Source: Stakelama portus (GTDB taxonomy: Bacteria; Pseudomonadota; Alphaproteobacteria; Sphingomonadales; Sphingomonadaceae). Taken from it: a stretch of DNA of 64,000 nucleotides. The notes beneath the pieces are model-generated. The model made no database searches and was not told the origin of the DNA. It saw only the letters and a program-made list of their open reading frames with translations. Below, in pieces: positions 25,216 to 34,844 of the stretch (positions within the stretch are counted from its first letter, which is position 1; each line of letters begins with the position of its first letter). Where the stretch lies: contig NZ_QFZL01000004.1 of the NCBI RefSeq assembly GCF_003171655.1, forward strand, positions 124,001 to 188,000, in the 5' to 3' direction. A program made the position numbers and the translations under genes.

Positions 25216-26319
25216 ATGAAAAACTGGTTCAGGCGGCGGCGGTCGGGCGACCGGCCGGCGCTTTCGCGTGGTGCGCGCATGGTCGTCGCGGGGGATTGGC
25301 CGCGATCGTACGAGGCGCAGGTGCGCGAGGGATATTGCGCCAATCCGGTGGCGCAGCGCGCGGTGAAGCTGGTCGCCGAAGGGGTGGGCGGGGCGCCGAT
25401 CCGTGCCGCCGATCCGGCAGTCGCGGCTTTGGTCGGCGCGCGATCGGGCGGGCAGGCGCTGACCGAAACGCTGGCGGCGCAATTGCTGTTGCACGGCAAC
25501 GCCTATGTGCAATTGCTGACGGATGCCGAGGGGCAGCTGTGCGAGCTATATGCGCTGCGCCCCGAGCGCGTGACGGTCGAGCCCGATGCGAGCGGCTGGC
25601 CGGCAATTTATCGCTATCGCGTCGGCGAGCATGTCGCGCGGCTGGCGGCGGAGGATCCGGGCGGGCGGCCGCAGATCGTCCATATCAAGGCGTTCAACCC
25701 GGTCGACGATCATTATGGGCTGGGGTGCCTGGGCGCGGCGGCGGGCGCAGTGGCGATTCACAATGCGGCGTCGCAATGGAACAAGGGGCTGCTGGACAAT
25801 GCCGCGCGGCCATCCGGGGCGCTGGTCTATGAACCCGGCGATGGCAGCGTGCTGTCGCCCGATCAGTTCGACCGGCTGAAGGCGGAGATGGATTCGGGCT
25901 TTGCCGGCGCGGCCAATGCCGGGCGACCGATGCTGCTGGAAGGCGGGCTGAAATGGCAGGCGCTGAGCCTGTCGCCCGCCGACATGGATTTTGTGGGCCT
26001 CAAGGCGGCGGCGGCGCGCGACATTGCGCTGGCGTTCGGCGTGCCGCCGATGCTGCTGGGGCTGCCGGGTGACAGCAGCTACGCCAATTATCGCGAGGCC
26101 AACCGGGCGCTGTGGCGGCTGGCGATTTTGCCGCTGGCCGAGAAGATTTTGGGTGGCGTGTCGCAGGGATTGGCGGGGTGGTTCGACGATGCCGGGCTGG
26201 CGGTCGATCTCGATCGGGTGACGGCGCTGTCCGAGGATCGCGAGCGGTTGTGGGCGCAGGTGAGCGGCGCCGATTTCCTGAGCGATGACGAGAAGCGCGG
26301 GATGGTGGGTTTGGGCTGA
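25216..26319 (+). CDS. Phage/GTA portal protein (gp3-like)
   Basis: 367 residues. The start at 25216 (MKNWFRRRRSGDRPALSRGA) follows GGGAGCAACGC. Typical HK97-type portal features are visible: YCANPVAQRAVKLVAEGVGG near the N-terminus, LLHGNAYVQLL, LYALRPERV, then AARDIALAFGVPPMLLGLPG and SSYANYREANRALWRLAILP. It should form the dodecameric vertex through which DNA enters. Downstream, separated by a near-perfect 28-bp palindrome, are DUF6127, protease and capsid genes. Confidence 0.9.
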   Translation: MKNWFRRRRSGDRPALSRGARMVVAGDWPRSYEAQVREGYCANPVAQRAVKLVAEGVGGAPIRAADPAVAALVGARSGGQALTETLAAQLLLHGNAYVQLLTDAEGQLCELYALRPERVTVEPDASGWPAIYRYRVGEHVARLAAEDPGGRPQIVHIKAFNPVDDHYGLGCLGAAAGAVAIHNAASQWNKGLLDNAARPSGALVYEPGDGSVLSPDQFDRLKAEMDSGFAGAANAGRPMLLEGGLKWQALSLSPADMDFVGLKAAAARDIALAFGVPPMLLGLPGDSSYANYREANRALWRLAILPLAEKILGGVSQGLAGWFDDAGLAVDLDRVTALSEDRERLWAQVSGADFLSDDEKRGMVGLG

Positions 26320-26357
26320 AAGCTCCGTTTTTTGATCCGCTCACGCGGATGGCGGCA

Positions 26358-26427
26358 CCGGCCCGCTCCCCCACCCGACCTCCCATCGGCAGCATCTTGT
26401 GGGAGGCCGGGTGGGGGAGCGGGCCGG
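26358..26427. repeat. Long near-perfect inverted repeat after the portal gene
   Basis: 28-nt arms (26358-26385 and 26400-26427) pair with one mismatch (A26378 against C26407) around a 14-nt loop. Sequence is C-rich on the left (CGCTCCCCCACCCG) and G-rich on the right. No T tract follows, so it is more likely a mobile palindromic element or RNA processing site than a terminator. Confidence 0.85.
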
Positions 26428-26455
26428 CGCCGAACCCCAAGCAAGGGAGAAAATC

Positions 26456-26764
26456 ATGAGCGATTCTGCGGTGCTGGCGCAATTGCTGCGTCAGGGCGAG
26501 GAGGCGGGTGCCGATCTGACGACGCTGCGTGCGATCGTCGAGGAAGCGGGCGAACTGGGTGCGCGGCGGGCGCTGGCCAAGCTGGGGCTGGATGATGGTG
26601 CGGCGCCCAAGGATATGGCCGAGCTGCGCGAGCTGCTGGGTGCGTGGCGTGATGCCAAGAAATCGGCGGTGCGCGCCGTGATCGGATGGCTGGCGCATCT
26701 GGCGCTTGCCGGATTGCTGGTCGGGCTGGCGGTGAAGCTGGGCTTTTCGGGCTGGGTCAAGTGA
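26456..26764 (+). CDS. DUF6127-like small membrane protein (GTA gp3.5 position)
   Basis: 102 residues, start MSDSAVLAQLLRQGEEAGAD with GGGAGAAAATC upstream. A helical charged N-terminus is followed by one C-terminal hydrophobic helix (AVIGWLAHLALAGLLVGLAV). It lies between portal and protease, the place of small membrane proteins in GTA clusters. Function unknown. The stop overlaps the protease start (GTGA). Confidence 0.7.
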   Translation: MSDSAVLAQLLRQGEEAGADLTTLRAIVEEAGELGARRALAKLGLDDGAAPKDMAELRELLGAWRDAKKSAVRAVIGWLAHLALAGLLVGLAVKLGFSGWVK

Positions 26765-27144
26765 GCGTCCGTTTCGCAGGCTATGCGGCGGTGTTCGATG
26801 TGGTTGATCGCGGCGGCGATGTGCTGCGGCGGGGGGCGTTTCGCGTGCCGGGTGCCGTGCCGTTGCTGTGGCAGCATGGCGGCGATCCGGTGGGCGCGGT
26901 CGAATGGATCGAAGAGGATGACAAGGGTCTGCGCGTAATCGGGCGCGTCGAGGCGCCGATGCTCGCGCGGCTTGTCCGCGACGGCGGCGTGACCGGCCTG
27001 TCGTTCGGATATCGCGTGCGCGAGAGCCGACGCGGACCGCGCGGGCGCGAATTGCTGCAGGTCGCGCTGGTCGAAGTGAGTCTGGTCGCCTCGCCGATGC
27101 AGCGGCTGGCGCGGGTACATGCGGTCGAGCCGGTCCGCGGCTGA
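26761..27144 (+). CDS. HK97-family prohead protease (gp4-like)
   Basis: 127 residues from a GTG start that overlaps the previous stop; this removes an out-of-context N-terminal extension. It begins SVRFAGYAAVFDVVDRGGDV, the usual family start, with His in LLWQHGGDPVGAV and Ser in LVEVSLVASPM as the expected catalytic pair. The family cuts the scaffold part of the capsid protein during head maturation. It is short for the family (usually 150-200 residues) but the core motifs are all present. Confidence 0.88.
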   Translation: MSVRFAGYAAVFDVVDRGGDVLRRGAFRVPGAVPLLWQHGGDPVGAVEWIEEDDKGLRVIGRVEAPMLARLVRDGGVTGLSFGYRVRESRRGPRGRELLQVALVEVSLVASPMQRLARVHAVEPVRG

Positions 27145-27182
27145 CATTTCGGGAAATGCGTATCGGGAGCGGTCGTTAGCCG

Positions 27183-27245
27183 CCCCCTCCACCACTCGCC
27201 CGTGGCGAGCGGTCCCCCTTCCCCTGGCGGGGGAGGATCTTTTGT
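27183..27245. repeat. Double-hairpin intergenic element B
   Basis: Same layout as element A: CCCCCTCC, hairpin ACCACTCGC/GCGAGCGGT (27191-27199, 27205-27213, one mismatch), CCCC, a second G/C hairpin ending GGGGGAGG, then ATCTTTTGTG. It lies between protease and capsid genes. Confidence 0.75.
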
Positions 27246-27258
27246 GTGGGAGATTTTC

Positions 27259-28317
27259 ATGATCGAGACGAAGGCGAATGATCTGCGCGCGAGCTTTGGC
27301 GCAGTCGATATGGCGGGCGTGCCGAGCGCGCGGCCGATGCTGGCTGGCGCGGCGCCGAGTGGTGGCGCGATGTTCGAGAGCTTCTTGCGGTCGGGCGGCG
27401 GCGCGCTGGAGGCCAAGGCGTTCACCGGGGCGAGCGATGGCAGCGGCGGGCTGGCGGTGCCGCAGGAAATCGATGCGCAGATCGATGCGACGCTGAAAAG
27501 CATTTCGCCGATCCGTGCGATCGCCAATGTCGTGACGGTCGGATCGAACGGCTATCGCAAGCTGGTGACGAGCGGCGGCACGCCGTCGGGCTGGGCCAGC
27601 GAGACCGGCGCCCGCGACGAAACCGACACGCCGGTGTTCAACGAAATCACTCCGCCGATGGGCGAGCTTTATGCCAATCCGGCGGCGAGCCAGACGATGC
27701 TCGACGATGCGGCATTCGATGTCGAAGCGTGGCTGGCGAACGAAATCGCGATGGAATTTGCCAAGGCCGAGGGCGCCGCGTTCGTCAATGGCAATGGCAC
27801 CAACAAGCCCATGGGCTTTCTTCAGGCGGCTACGTCGAGCGCGAGCGATGCGACGCGTCCGTTCGGCACGATCCAGCTTCTGGCGAGCGGGGCGGCGGGC
27901 GGATTTGCCGCCAATCCCGAGGAGAAGCTGATCGACCTGGTCCAGAGCCTGCGCCCGCCCTATCGTCAGGGCGCGAGCTGGGTGATGAATTCGGCGACGC
28001 TGGCGCGGATCCGCAAGTTCAAGACGAGCGACGGCGCGTTTCTGTGGCAGGCGGGTATCGCCGCAGGCCAGCCGGCGACTTTGCTCGGCTATCCGGTGGT
28101 CGAGGCCGAGGACATGCCCGATATCGCCGCCAATGCGCTGTCGATCGCGTTCGGCAATTTCAAGGCGGGCTATCTGATCGCCGAACGGGGCGAGACGCAG
28201 ATTCTCCGCGATCCCTATTCGAACAAGCCGTTCGTCCATTTCTACGCGACCAAGCGTGTCGGCGGGATGGTGAGCAATTCGGAAGCGATCAAGCTGATGA
28301 AGTTCGCCGCGGCCTGA
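27259..28317 (+). CDS. HK97-fold major capsid protein (gp5-like)
   Basis: 352 residues from ATG 27259. The core is typical of the family: GGLAVPQEIDAQIDATLKSI, PIRAIANVVTVGSNGYRKLV, ETDTPVFNEITPPMGELYA, AFVNGNGTNKPMGFL and LGYPVVEAEDMPDIA. Only about 55 residues precede the core, so the scaffolding delta domain is short. The upstream protease probably removes it. The next gene encodes a head-spike base protein. Confidence 0.93.
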   Translation: MIETKANDLRASFGAVDMAGVPSARPMLAGAAPSGGAMFESFLRSGGGALEAKAFTGASDGSGGLAVPQEIDAQIDATLKSISPIRAIANVVTVGSNGYRKLVTSGGTPSGWASETGARDETDTPVFNEITPPMGELYANPAASQTMLDDAAFDVEAWLANEIAMEFAKAEGAAFVNGNGTNKPMGFLQAATSSASDATRPFGTIQLLASGAAGGFAANPEEKLIDLVQSLRPPYRQGASWVMNSATLARIRKFKTSDGAFLWQAGIAAGQPATLLGYPVVEAEDMPDIAANALSIAFGNFKAGYLIAERGETQILRDPYSNKPFVHFYATKRVGGMVSNSEAIKLMKFAAA

Positions 28318-28392
28318 CCGCGGCGCGGGCGGCGGCGTGTGGTGGGTGCGTCGCCGCCCCTGTTTCCTTCCTTGCAAGCAACGGAGAACGAG

Positions 28393-28659
28393 ATGGCGGA
28401 CGCTTTTTCGAACCATGCCGATCATGTGATTGCGCCGGCGACGCGCGCGGTGGCGGTCGTGCCGCATGATGCCAATGCGCTGAGCGATATTCCCAAGGCG
28501 CTGTATGTCGGCACCGCGGGTAACGTCACGATGCGCGGCGTCAATGCGAGCGCGGACAGCGTGTGGAAGAATGTCGCGGCGGGCAGCATCCTGCCATTTC
28601 GCGCGCAATATGTCCGCGCCACCGGCACGAGCGCGGCCGACCTGCTGGCGCTGTATTGA
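28393..28659 (+). CDS. GTA head-spike base protein (Rcc01079-like)
   Basis: 88 residues from ATG 28393 (AACGGAGAACGAG upstream). The sequence VIAPATRAVAVVPHDANALS, then PKALYVGTAGNVTMRGVNAS and AAGSILPFRAQYVRATGTSA, matches the small beta protein that forms head-spike bases on the Rhodobacter capsulatus GTA (Rcc01079 family). In R. capsulatus the spike genes are at a separate locus; here the gene directly follows the capsid gene. The name is from memory of the family pattern. Confidence 0.75.
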   Translation: MADAFSNHADHVIAPATRAVAVVPHDANALSDIPKALYVGTAGNVTMRGVNASADSVWKNVAAGSILPFRAQYVRATGTSAADLLALY

Positions 28660-28660
28660 T

Positions 28661-29500
28661 ATGGTCGCGCTATCCATGTCGCTCGCGCTGCCGGGGAGCG
28701 TGCGGGGTGCGCGCAGGCGGCCAGAGACCGATGCGCTGATCGCGCGGATGACGGTGCCGCCCGACGCGGCGCGGGTGGCGGCGATCGACCGGCTGATCGA
28801 CGCGCTGTGCCGCGCCGCGATCTGGGCGAAGCTTGATTGCCTGTGGGTGCTGGCGGCGCATGACGCGCAGGCGGCGCGGCGCAACTGGATTGCCGATCGG
28901 TATAATCTGGCGGCGGTCAACGCGCCGCTGTTCACGATCGATCGCGGCTATGCCAGCGATGGCACCACCAGCTATCTGGCGACCGGGTATGACCCGGTAG
29001 CGGCCGCTCTGCCGATCACGGCGGGGCTGGGGCTGTGGTGCCGCACCCATGCGGTGACGATCGCAGTGTCGGGGAACCAGAATTTCTCGCTGTCGCCGCG
29101 ATCGCAGGTCGCCAACGAGATCCGGGGCCGCATCGCCGTCGATGACTATTCGCTCGACAATTTCGGCGCGGTCGCGGACTCGACCGGGTTGACCGTGGCG
29201 CAGCGGGAAACCGCGGCCCTGGTCACCGGCTGGCGCGATGGCGTGCAGGTGGGCAGCGCGACGCGGGCGGGGACGGCGCATGCCGCGTCGTCGCTTTACC
29301 TGCTCGCGCTCAACAATGCCGGCACTGCGCAGAATTTCGACGGCCGCCAATATGCGGCGTGCTGTGTGTTGCGCGCACCGGCGAGCGCGGCGGAACAGAC
29401 GGCGCTTCATGGCGCGATGCGCGATTACAGAGACGAGCGTCACTTTGTGCTGGCGTGTCGACCGGCGCGATGGCGTGACGGTCGGACTGACAGCGCATGA
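28661..29500 (+). CDS. Head-spike fibre / LamG-like protein, probably with a replaced C-terminus
   Basis: 279 residues, starting one base after the spike-base stop. The N-terminal helical part is followed by a beta-rich LamG or concanavalin-like domain (ATGYDPVAAALPITAGLGLW, then LYLLALNNAGTAQNFDGRQY and PASAAEQTALHGAMRDY). Pairing with the spike base suggests a head fibre that binds cell-surface polysaccharide. The last 25 or so residues are read from DNA that in another frame encodes the start of the DUF2163 gene (92-nt overlap), which suggests a deletion joint rather than a natural C-terminus. Confidence 0.65.
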   Translation: MVALSMSLALPGSVRGARRRPETDALIARMTVPPDAARVAAIDRLIDALCRAAIWAKLDCLWVLAAHDAQAARRNWIADRYNLAAVNAPLFTIDRGYASDGTTSYLATGYDPVAAALPITAGLGLWCRTHAVTIAVSGNQNFSLSPRSQVANEIRGRIAVDDYSLDNFGAVADSTGLTVAQRETAALVTGWRDGVQVGSATRAGTAHAASSLYLLALNNAGTAQNFDGRQYAACCVLRAPASAAEQTALHGAMRDYRDERHFVLACRPARWRDGRTDSA

Positions 29501-30215
29501 TCGCGATCTGGAAATCGACGGGCTTGTATATCGCGCGGCGCCGGGAATGACGCCGTCGGCAGTCGAACGCTCGGCGGGTCTGGATGCGGATACGATGGAT
29601 GTCGGCGGCGCGTTGACCGGTGCGGCGATCAGCGAGGTTGATCTGCTTGCCGGGCGATGGGACGGGGCGCGGGTGTCGCTGTTCGCGTGCGGCTGGACCG
29701 CGCCGGACGATATAATCGCGCTGGGTAGCGGATTTGTCGGCGCAGTCGAAACGCGGGACGGAACGCTGACCGCGGAGTTGCGCGGCTGGTCGACGGCGCT
29801 CGAACGGCCGGTGGTCGAGGAGACTTCGCCCGAGTGCCGCGCCGAACTGGGCGACCGGCGCTGCCGCGTTCCGATGGCGGGGCGGCGGCGCTATGCGCGC
29901 GTGCTGTCCGTCAGCGACGAAACGCTGGCCATGGATGGCGTCGAGCCGAGCAGCAATGCCTATGGCGGCGGCAGGCTGCGCTGGTTGAGCGGCGGCAATA
30001 GCGGGTTGGAGGATGCGATTGCCGTTTCCGACGGCGCGACGATCACGCTGCGCTCGCCGCCGCGTTTTGCCGGCGAAGATGCGCAGGTCGAGCTGATCGA
30101 GGGGTGCGCGAAATCGCTCGCGGTCTGTGCGGGGCGGTTCGGCAATGCAGTCAATTTCCGGGGCGAGCCCTATCTGCCGGGGAACGACCTGTTGACGCGC
30201 TATCCGGGCGGATGA
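29409..30215 (+). CDS. DUF2163 tail hub protein (GTA gp13-like)
   Basis: 268 residues from ATG 29409. The family motif is clear: TLCWRVDRRDGVTVGLTAHD, then LVYRAAPGMTPSAVERSAGL and VVEETSPECRAELGDRRCRV, with the C-terminal cysteine-containing part CAKSLAVCAGRFGNAVNFRG. In GTAs this protein belongs to the distal tail hub. Homologues have a slightly longer N-terminus before TLCWR, and here that stretch overlaps the fibre gene out of frame. The stop overlaps the next start (ATGA). Confidence 0.85.
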   Translation: MARCAITETSVTLCWRVDRRDGVTVGLTAHDRDLEIDGLVYRAAPGMTPSAVERSAGLDADTMDVGGALTGAAISEVDLLAGRWDGARVSLFACGWTAPDDIIALGSGFVGAVETRDGTLTAELRGWSTALERPVVEETSPECRAELGDRRCRVPMAGRRRYARVLSVSDETLAMDGVEPSSNAYGGGRLRWLSGGNSGLEDAIAVSDGATITLRSPPRFAGEDAQVELIEGCAKSLAVCAGRFGNAVNFRGEPYLPGNDLLTRYPGG

Positions 30216-30613
30216 GCGGCGAGGCGGCGGCGGTCGCTGCCGCGCGAAATGCAGTGGGTGTCCATTTTCGCCTGCACGGGCGCGATCCGGCGGAGGGGCT
30301 GGACTGTGGCGGGCTGGCGGCACTGGCGCTGCGCGCGGAAGGATATGCAGGCGAAGTGCCCAGCGGATACGCGCTGCGCAGCGGCGATGCGGCGCTGGTT
30401 TCGGCGCGGCTCGATGCGTTGGGGCTGATGCGTGCATCGGAGGCGCGGGCGGGCGACCTGCTGCTGTGTCAGCCGGGGCCGGGGCAATTGCACTTTGCGA
30501 TCCGCGACGCCGATGGCGTGATCCATGCCGATGCGATGCTGCGCCGGGTGGTGGCGCGACCGGGGCCGATACCGTGGCGCGTGATCGGCGCCTGGCGAAT
30601 GCGCGCATGCTGA
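30212..30613 (+). CDS. NlpC/P60-family cell wall peptidase (GTA gp14-like)
   Basis: 133 residues. The active-site Cys lies in GLDCGGLAALAL and the His in GQLHFAIRDADGVIHADAM, the expected pair for NlpC/P60 cysteine peptidases. In GTA and siphophage tails this enzyme opens peptidoglycan during DNA entry. It has no signal peptide, as expected for a particle-borne enzyme. It overlaps DUF2163 by 4 nt and is 18 nt from the gp15-like gene. Confidence 0.88.
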   Translation: MSGEAAAVAAARNAVGVHFRLHGRDPAEGLDCGGLAALALRAEGYAGEVPSGYALRSGDAALVSARLDALGLMRASEARAGDLLLCQPGPGQLHFAIRDADGVIHADAMLRRVVARPGPIPWRVIGAWRMRAC

Positions 30614-30631
30614 GCGAACAAGGAGAAAGCC

Positions 30632-32803
30632 ATGGCGACGCTGGTGCTGACAGTGGCGGGGACGGCGATCGGCGGGCCGCTGGGCGGATCAATCGGTGCC
30701 GCAATCGGCGGCGTGATCGATCGCGAAGTGCTGTTCAAGCCCGCGGGACGCGAAGGGCCGCGGCTCACCGAACTGGCGGTGCAGACATCGTCTTACGGCA
30801 CGCAAATTCCGAAATTGTTCGGAACGATGCGCGTTGCCGGATCGGTGGTCTGGGCGACCGACCTGGTCGAACATCGCAGCACCAGCGGCGGCAAGGGCCG
30901 GCCGTCGACGACCAACTACAGCTATACTGTGTCGCTGGCTGTGGCATTGTCGGGTCGCCCGATCTTGTCGGTGCGGCGCATCTGGGCGGATGGCAAGCTG
31001 TTGCGCGGGACGGCGGGCGACTTCAAGGCACGGACCGGATTTCGCCTGCATCGCGGCGATGAGGATCAGGCGGTCGATCCGTTGATTGCGGCTGCCGAAG
31101 GCGTGGGACTGGCTCCGGCGCATCGCGGCATTGCCTATGCCGTGTTCGAGGATCTGGAACTCGCCGAATATGGCAATCGCATTCCGTCGATGACGTTCGA
31201 AGTGATTGCCGACCCCGGTGCCGTGGCGGCAGGCGATATCGCCGCTTGTGTGGCCGACGGGGCGCTGGCGAGCGAAGCGGGGTCGGTGTCGCTCGATGGT
31301 TTTTCGGTACAGGGAGGGAGCGTCCGCGCGGTTGCCGAAACGCTCGCGGGTGCGGCGAATGGGTGGTTCGTGCCCGGCGAAGCGGGCGTGACGCTGGTAC
31401 ATGGCATCGGCGAGACGATCGAATTGCCCGATGAAGGTGTCCGCGATGCGCAGGGGCGGATGGGAACGGCGAATCGCGCCATCGCCGCCGCCGACAGTGC
31501 GGCGCGGATGGTGTCGCTGACACATTATGACCCGGCGCGTGATTATCAGGCGGGCGTCCAGCGTGCGAGCAGGCCGGGGGCCGGGACGCGCGAGGCGCGG
31601 CTGGAACTGCCGGCGGCGATTGCGCCGGGTGCGGCGCGGACCATCGCGCAGGCGGCGTTGGCACGCATCGATCGCGAGCGCGAACGGCGGACGCTGACGC
31701 TCGGATGGCATGCGCTGACACTGTTTCCGGGCGGACGGGTGACGATCGCGGGGACGCCGGGACAATGGCGGATCGACCGATGGTCGCTCGAAGCGATGGT
31801 GTTGCGGCTGGAACTGCTGCGGATCGCGGCGGCGCCGCTGCCTGCCGGCGGGGGGCGCGTCCTGTCTTCGCCCGATCTGCAGATCGGAGATACGGTGCTG
31901 GCGGCGTTCGAATTGCCGTTGCTGGAGGATCGGCTGGCTGTGGTTCCGCGTCTGGCGGCAGTCGCAGCGGGAACCGGCGCAGGGTGGCGCAGCGCGGGGT
32001 TGATGCTGAGCATCGATGACGGGGCGCATTGGAGCGAAGCGGGCGCTACGGCGCCGCCCGGTGTGCTGGGAACGATCGATGTTCCCCCAGGCGTGGCGAG
32101 CGCGGCGATTGCCGATGCGATTAACCATTGCGAAGTCACGCTTGCCAATCCGGCCATGCAGCTTTCCGACGCCGATGCGGCTGCGCTCGACAATGGCGCC
32201 AGTCTGGCGCTGGCGGGCGAAGAGCTGCTGCAATTCGCGCGTGCCGAACCTTTGGGTGCGGGGCGCTGGCGCTTGCGCGGCCTGTGGCGCGGCAGGCGCG
32301 GAACCGAACATGCGATCGGCGGGCAGAATGCCGGGGACGCGTTCGTTCTGATCGATTCGGAAACGGTGAAGACCATCGACCTGGCGAGCAGCGCGATCGG
32401 GGCGCAGGCGCGAGTTACGGCCCAGGGCGCCGGGGATGGTGCGGGCGTGACGGTGGCTGCGCCGATCGACGGGCGATCGGTAGTGCCGCCGTCGCCGGTG
32501 CATCCACGCGTGCAGATGCAGAGCGATGGCGCGCTGTTGATCGAATGGGTGCGGCGGAGCCGGTTGGGATGGCGGTGGATCGATGGCGTCGATGCCGCGC
32601 TGGGCGAAGAGATGGAGCGCTATCGGGTTTCGATCGCTCCCGGTGATGCTCCTGCGCGGACAGTTGAAACCGAAACAGCCTCGATTATGCTCGATCCGGT
32701 CGATTTTGGAGCGGGTTGCGCGATCACGATATGTCAGATCGGTTCCCAGGGCCTGTCGCGACCGCTGTCGATCATCTTGTCCGATACGGGAGAACCGGAA
32801 TGA
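30632..32803 (+). CDS. Short GTA gp15-like tail hub / host-contact protein
   Basis: 723 residues with an AAGGAGAAAG ribosome site. The N-terminus (GTAIGGPLGGSIGAAIGGVI, then AVQTSSYGTQIPKLFGTMRV) and the middle and C-terminal beta domains match the gp15 or phage-tail-3 family. The R. capsulatus protein is about 1300 residues and includes a TIM-barrel glycosidase-like domain; that domain is missing here. The likely role is to plug the tail tip and contact the host surface. The stop overlaps the next start (ATGA). Confidence 0.82.
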   Translation: MATLVLTVAGTAIGGPLGGSIGAAIGGVIDREVLFKPAGREGPRLTELAVQTSSYGTQIPKLFGTMRVAGSVVWATDLVEHRSTSGGKGRPSTTNYSYTVSLAVALSGRPILSVRRIWADGKLLRGTAGDFKARTGFRLHRGDEDQAVDPLIAAAEGVGLAPAHRGIAYAVFEDLELAEYGNRIPSMTFEVIADPGAVAAGDIAACVADGALASEAGSVSLDGFSVQGGSVRAVAETLAGAANGWFVPGEAGVTLVHGIGETIELPDEGVRDAQGRMGTANRAIAAADSAARMVSLTHYDPARDYQAGVQRASRPGAGTREARLELPAAIAPGAARTIAQAALARIDRERERRTLTLGWHALTLFPGGRVTIAGTPGQWRIDRWSLEAMVLRLELLRIAAAPLPAGGGRVLSSPDLQIGDTVLAAFELPLLEDRLAVVPRLAAVAAGTGAGWRSAGLMLSIDDGAHWSEAGATAPPGVLGTIDVPPGVASAAIADAINHCEVTLANPAMQLSDADAAALDNGASLALAGEELLQFARAEPLGAGRWRLRGLWRGRRGTEHAIGGQNAGDAFVLIDSETVKTIDLASSAIGAQARVTAQGAGDGAGVTVAAPIDGRSVVPPSPVHPRVQMQSDGALLIEWVRRSRLGWRWIDGVDAALGEEMERYRVSIAPGDAPARTVETETASIMLDPVDFGAGCAITICQIGSQGLSRPLSIILSDTGEPE

Positions 32804-33308
32804 GCGAGTTTATCAGCGCGCGGCTGGCGCTTCCTCTGCTGCAGGCCGGACAATCGCAGAAGGAAATGTCTCATAACGAGGCTCTTATGCGCATCGATAT
32901 CGCCTGCCAGGCGGCGGTGGAGGCAGCGCAGCCCGACACGCCTCCCCGGATCCCTTGCCCGGTCAGTGCTGGATCGTGGGAACCGACCCGTCGGGCGCGT
33001 GGATTGGCCATGCAGACGCGCTGGCCTGCTGGACGGCAGGCGGCTGGCGTTTCGTCGATGCGCAGGAAGGCATGTCGGCATGGGACCGCGAGACGCAGTC
33101 TCCGGCGCTTTTCCGCGACGGAAGCTGGCGGATCGGCGAAGTACATGGTCGGTTGATCGTGGATGGGCAGCAACTGGTCGGCCCACGTCTGGCGGCGATC
33201 GGGAATCCGGAGGGCGGCACGTTGATCGATGCCGAGGCGCGCGAGGTAATCGCGCAGGTGCTGGCGGCGATGCGCGAGCACGGGCTCATCGCTGTGGATG
33301 AGATGTGA
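32800..33308 (+). pseudogene. DUF2793 gene with a one-base frameshift
   Basis: The frame from ATG 32800 gives MSEFISARLALPLLQAGQSQ, then HNEALMRIDIACQAAVEAAQ and PDTPP, the DUF2793 start. After the C run at 32944-32947 the family sequence continues in another frame as LPGQCWIVGTDPSGAWIGHA, then CWTAGGWRFVDAQEGMSAWD to the stop at 33308. One extra C at this run would restore a single 169-residue protein. Unaltered, the first frame runs on to 33156 with non-family sequence. It is a real mutation, a sequencing error at a homopolymer, or, less likely, programmed slippage. Confidence 0.82.
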
Positions 33309-33408
33309 TGTTTCTGCAACAGTAGCTTAATTCTTCGACTTGCGCGGAAACCATCCTTTCGTTAGGGAGTTTGCGCTGTCCGTAGGACATCATTGAAAGG
33401 GGACCAAA

Positions 33409-34533
<1,125 letters not shown>

Positions 34534-34566
34534 GCCACGCGATCCGAAGTTTCGGATCAGGAAATC

Positions 34567-34597
34567 GGGGAGGTCGGGCAACCGGCCTCCCCTTTTT
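34567..34597 (+). terminator. Rho-independent terminator after ompA
   Basis: Stem GGGGAGG (34567-34573) with CCTCCCC (34586-34592), an inner CGG/CCG stem, then five T. A separate 8-bp inverted repeat (GATCCGAA/TTCGGATC, 34541-34558) lies just before. Beyond it, 34598-34844 holds no gene that I can support. Confidence 0.9.
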
Positions 34598-34844
34598 CAT
34601 GCGTGCGTGTCTTCCTGCGGCGATGCGAGCAACCGGGAAGGCGGGCGACCGGCGTCCGGCAATCGCCTGACGCGGGGATCGAGCCGCTATCGGTCGTGCT
34701 GTGCGTAGCGTTCTTCGCAAGTCGGTGGGCGCGGCGGACGGACCTGTCGCAAGCGTAGCGGTGCGTATCGCCTCGCTTTCTCAAAGGCTGCGACGGACCT
34801 GCCTCGTGCCATGCGCGCACGCTGCGGCGCCAGTCAGGCGATCT

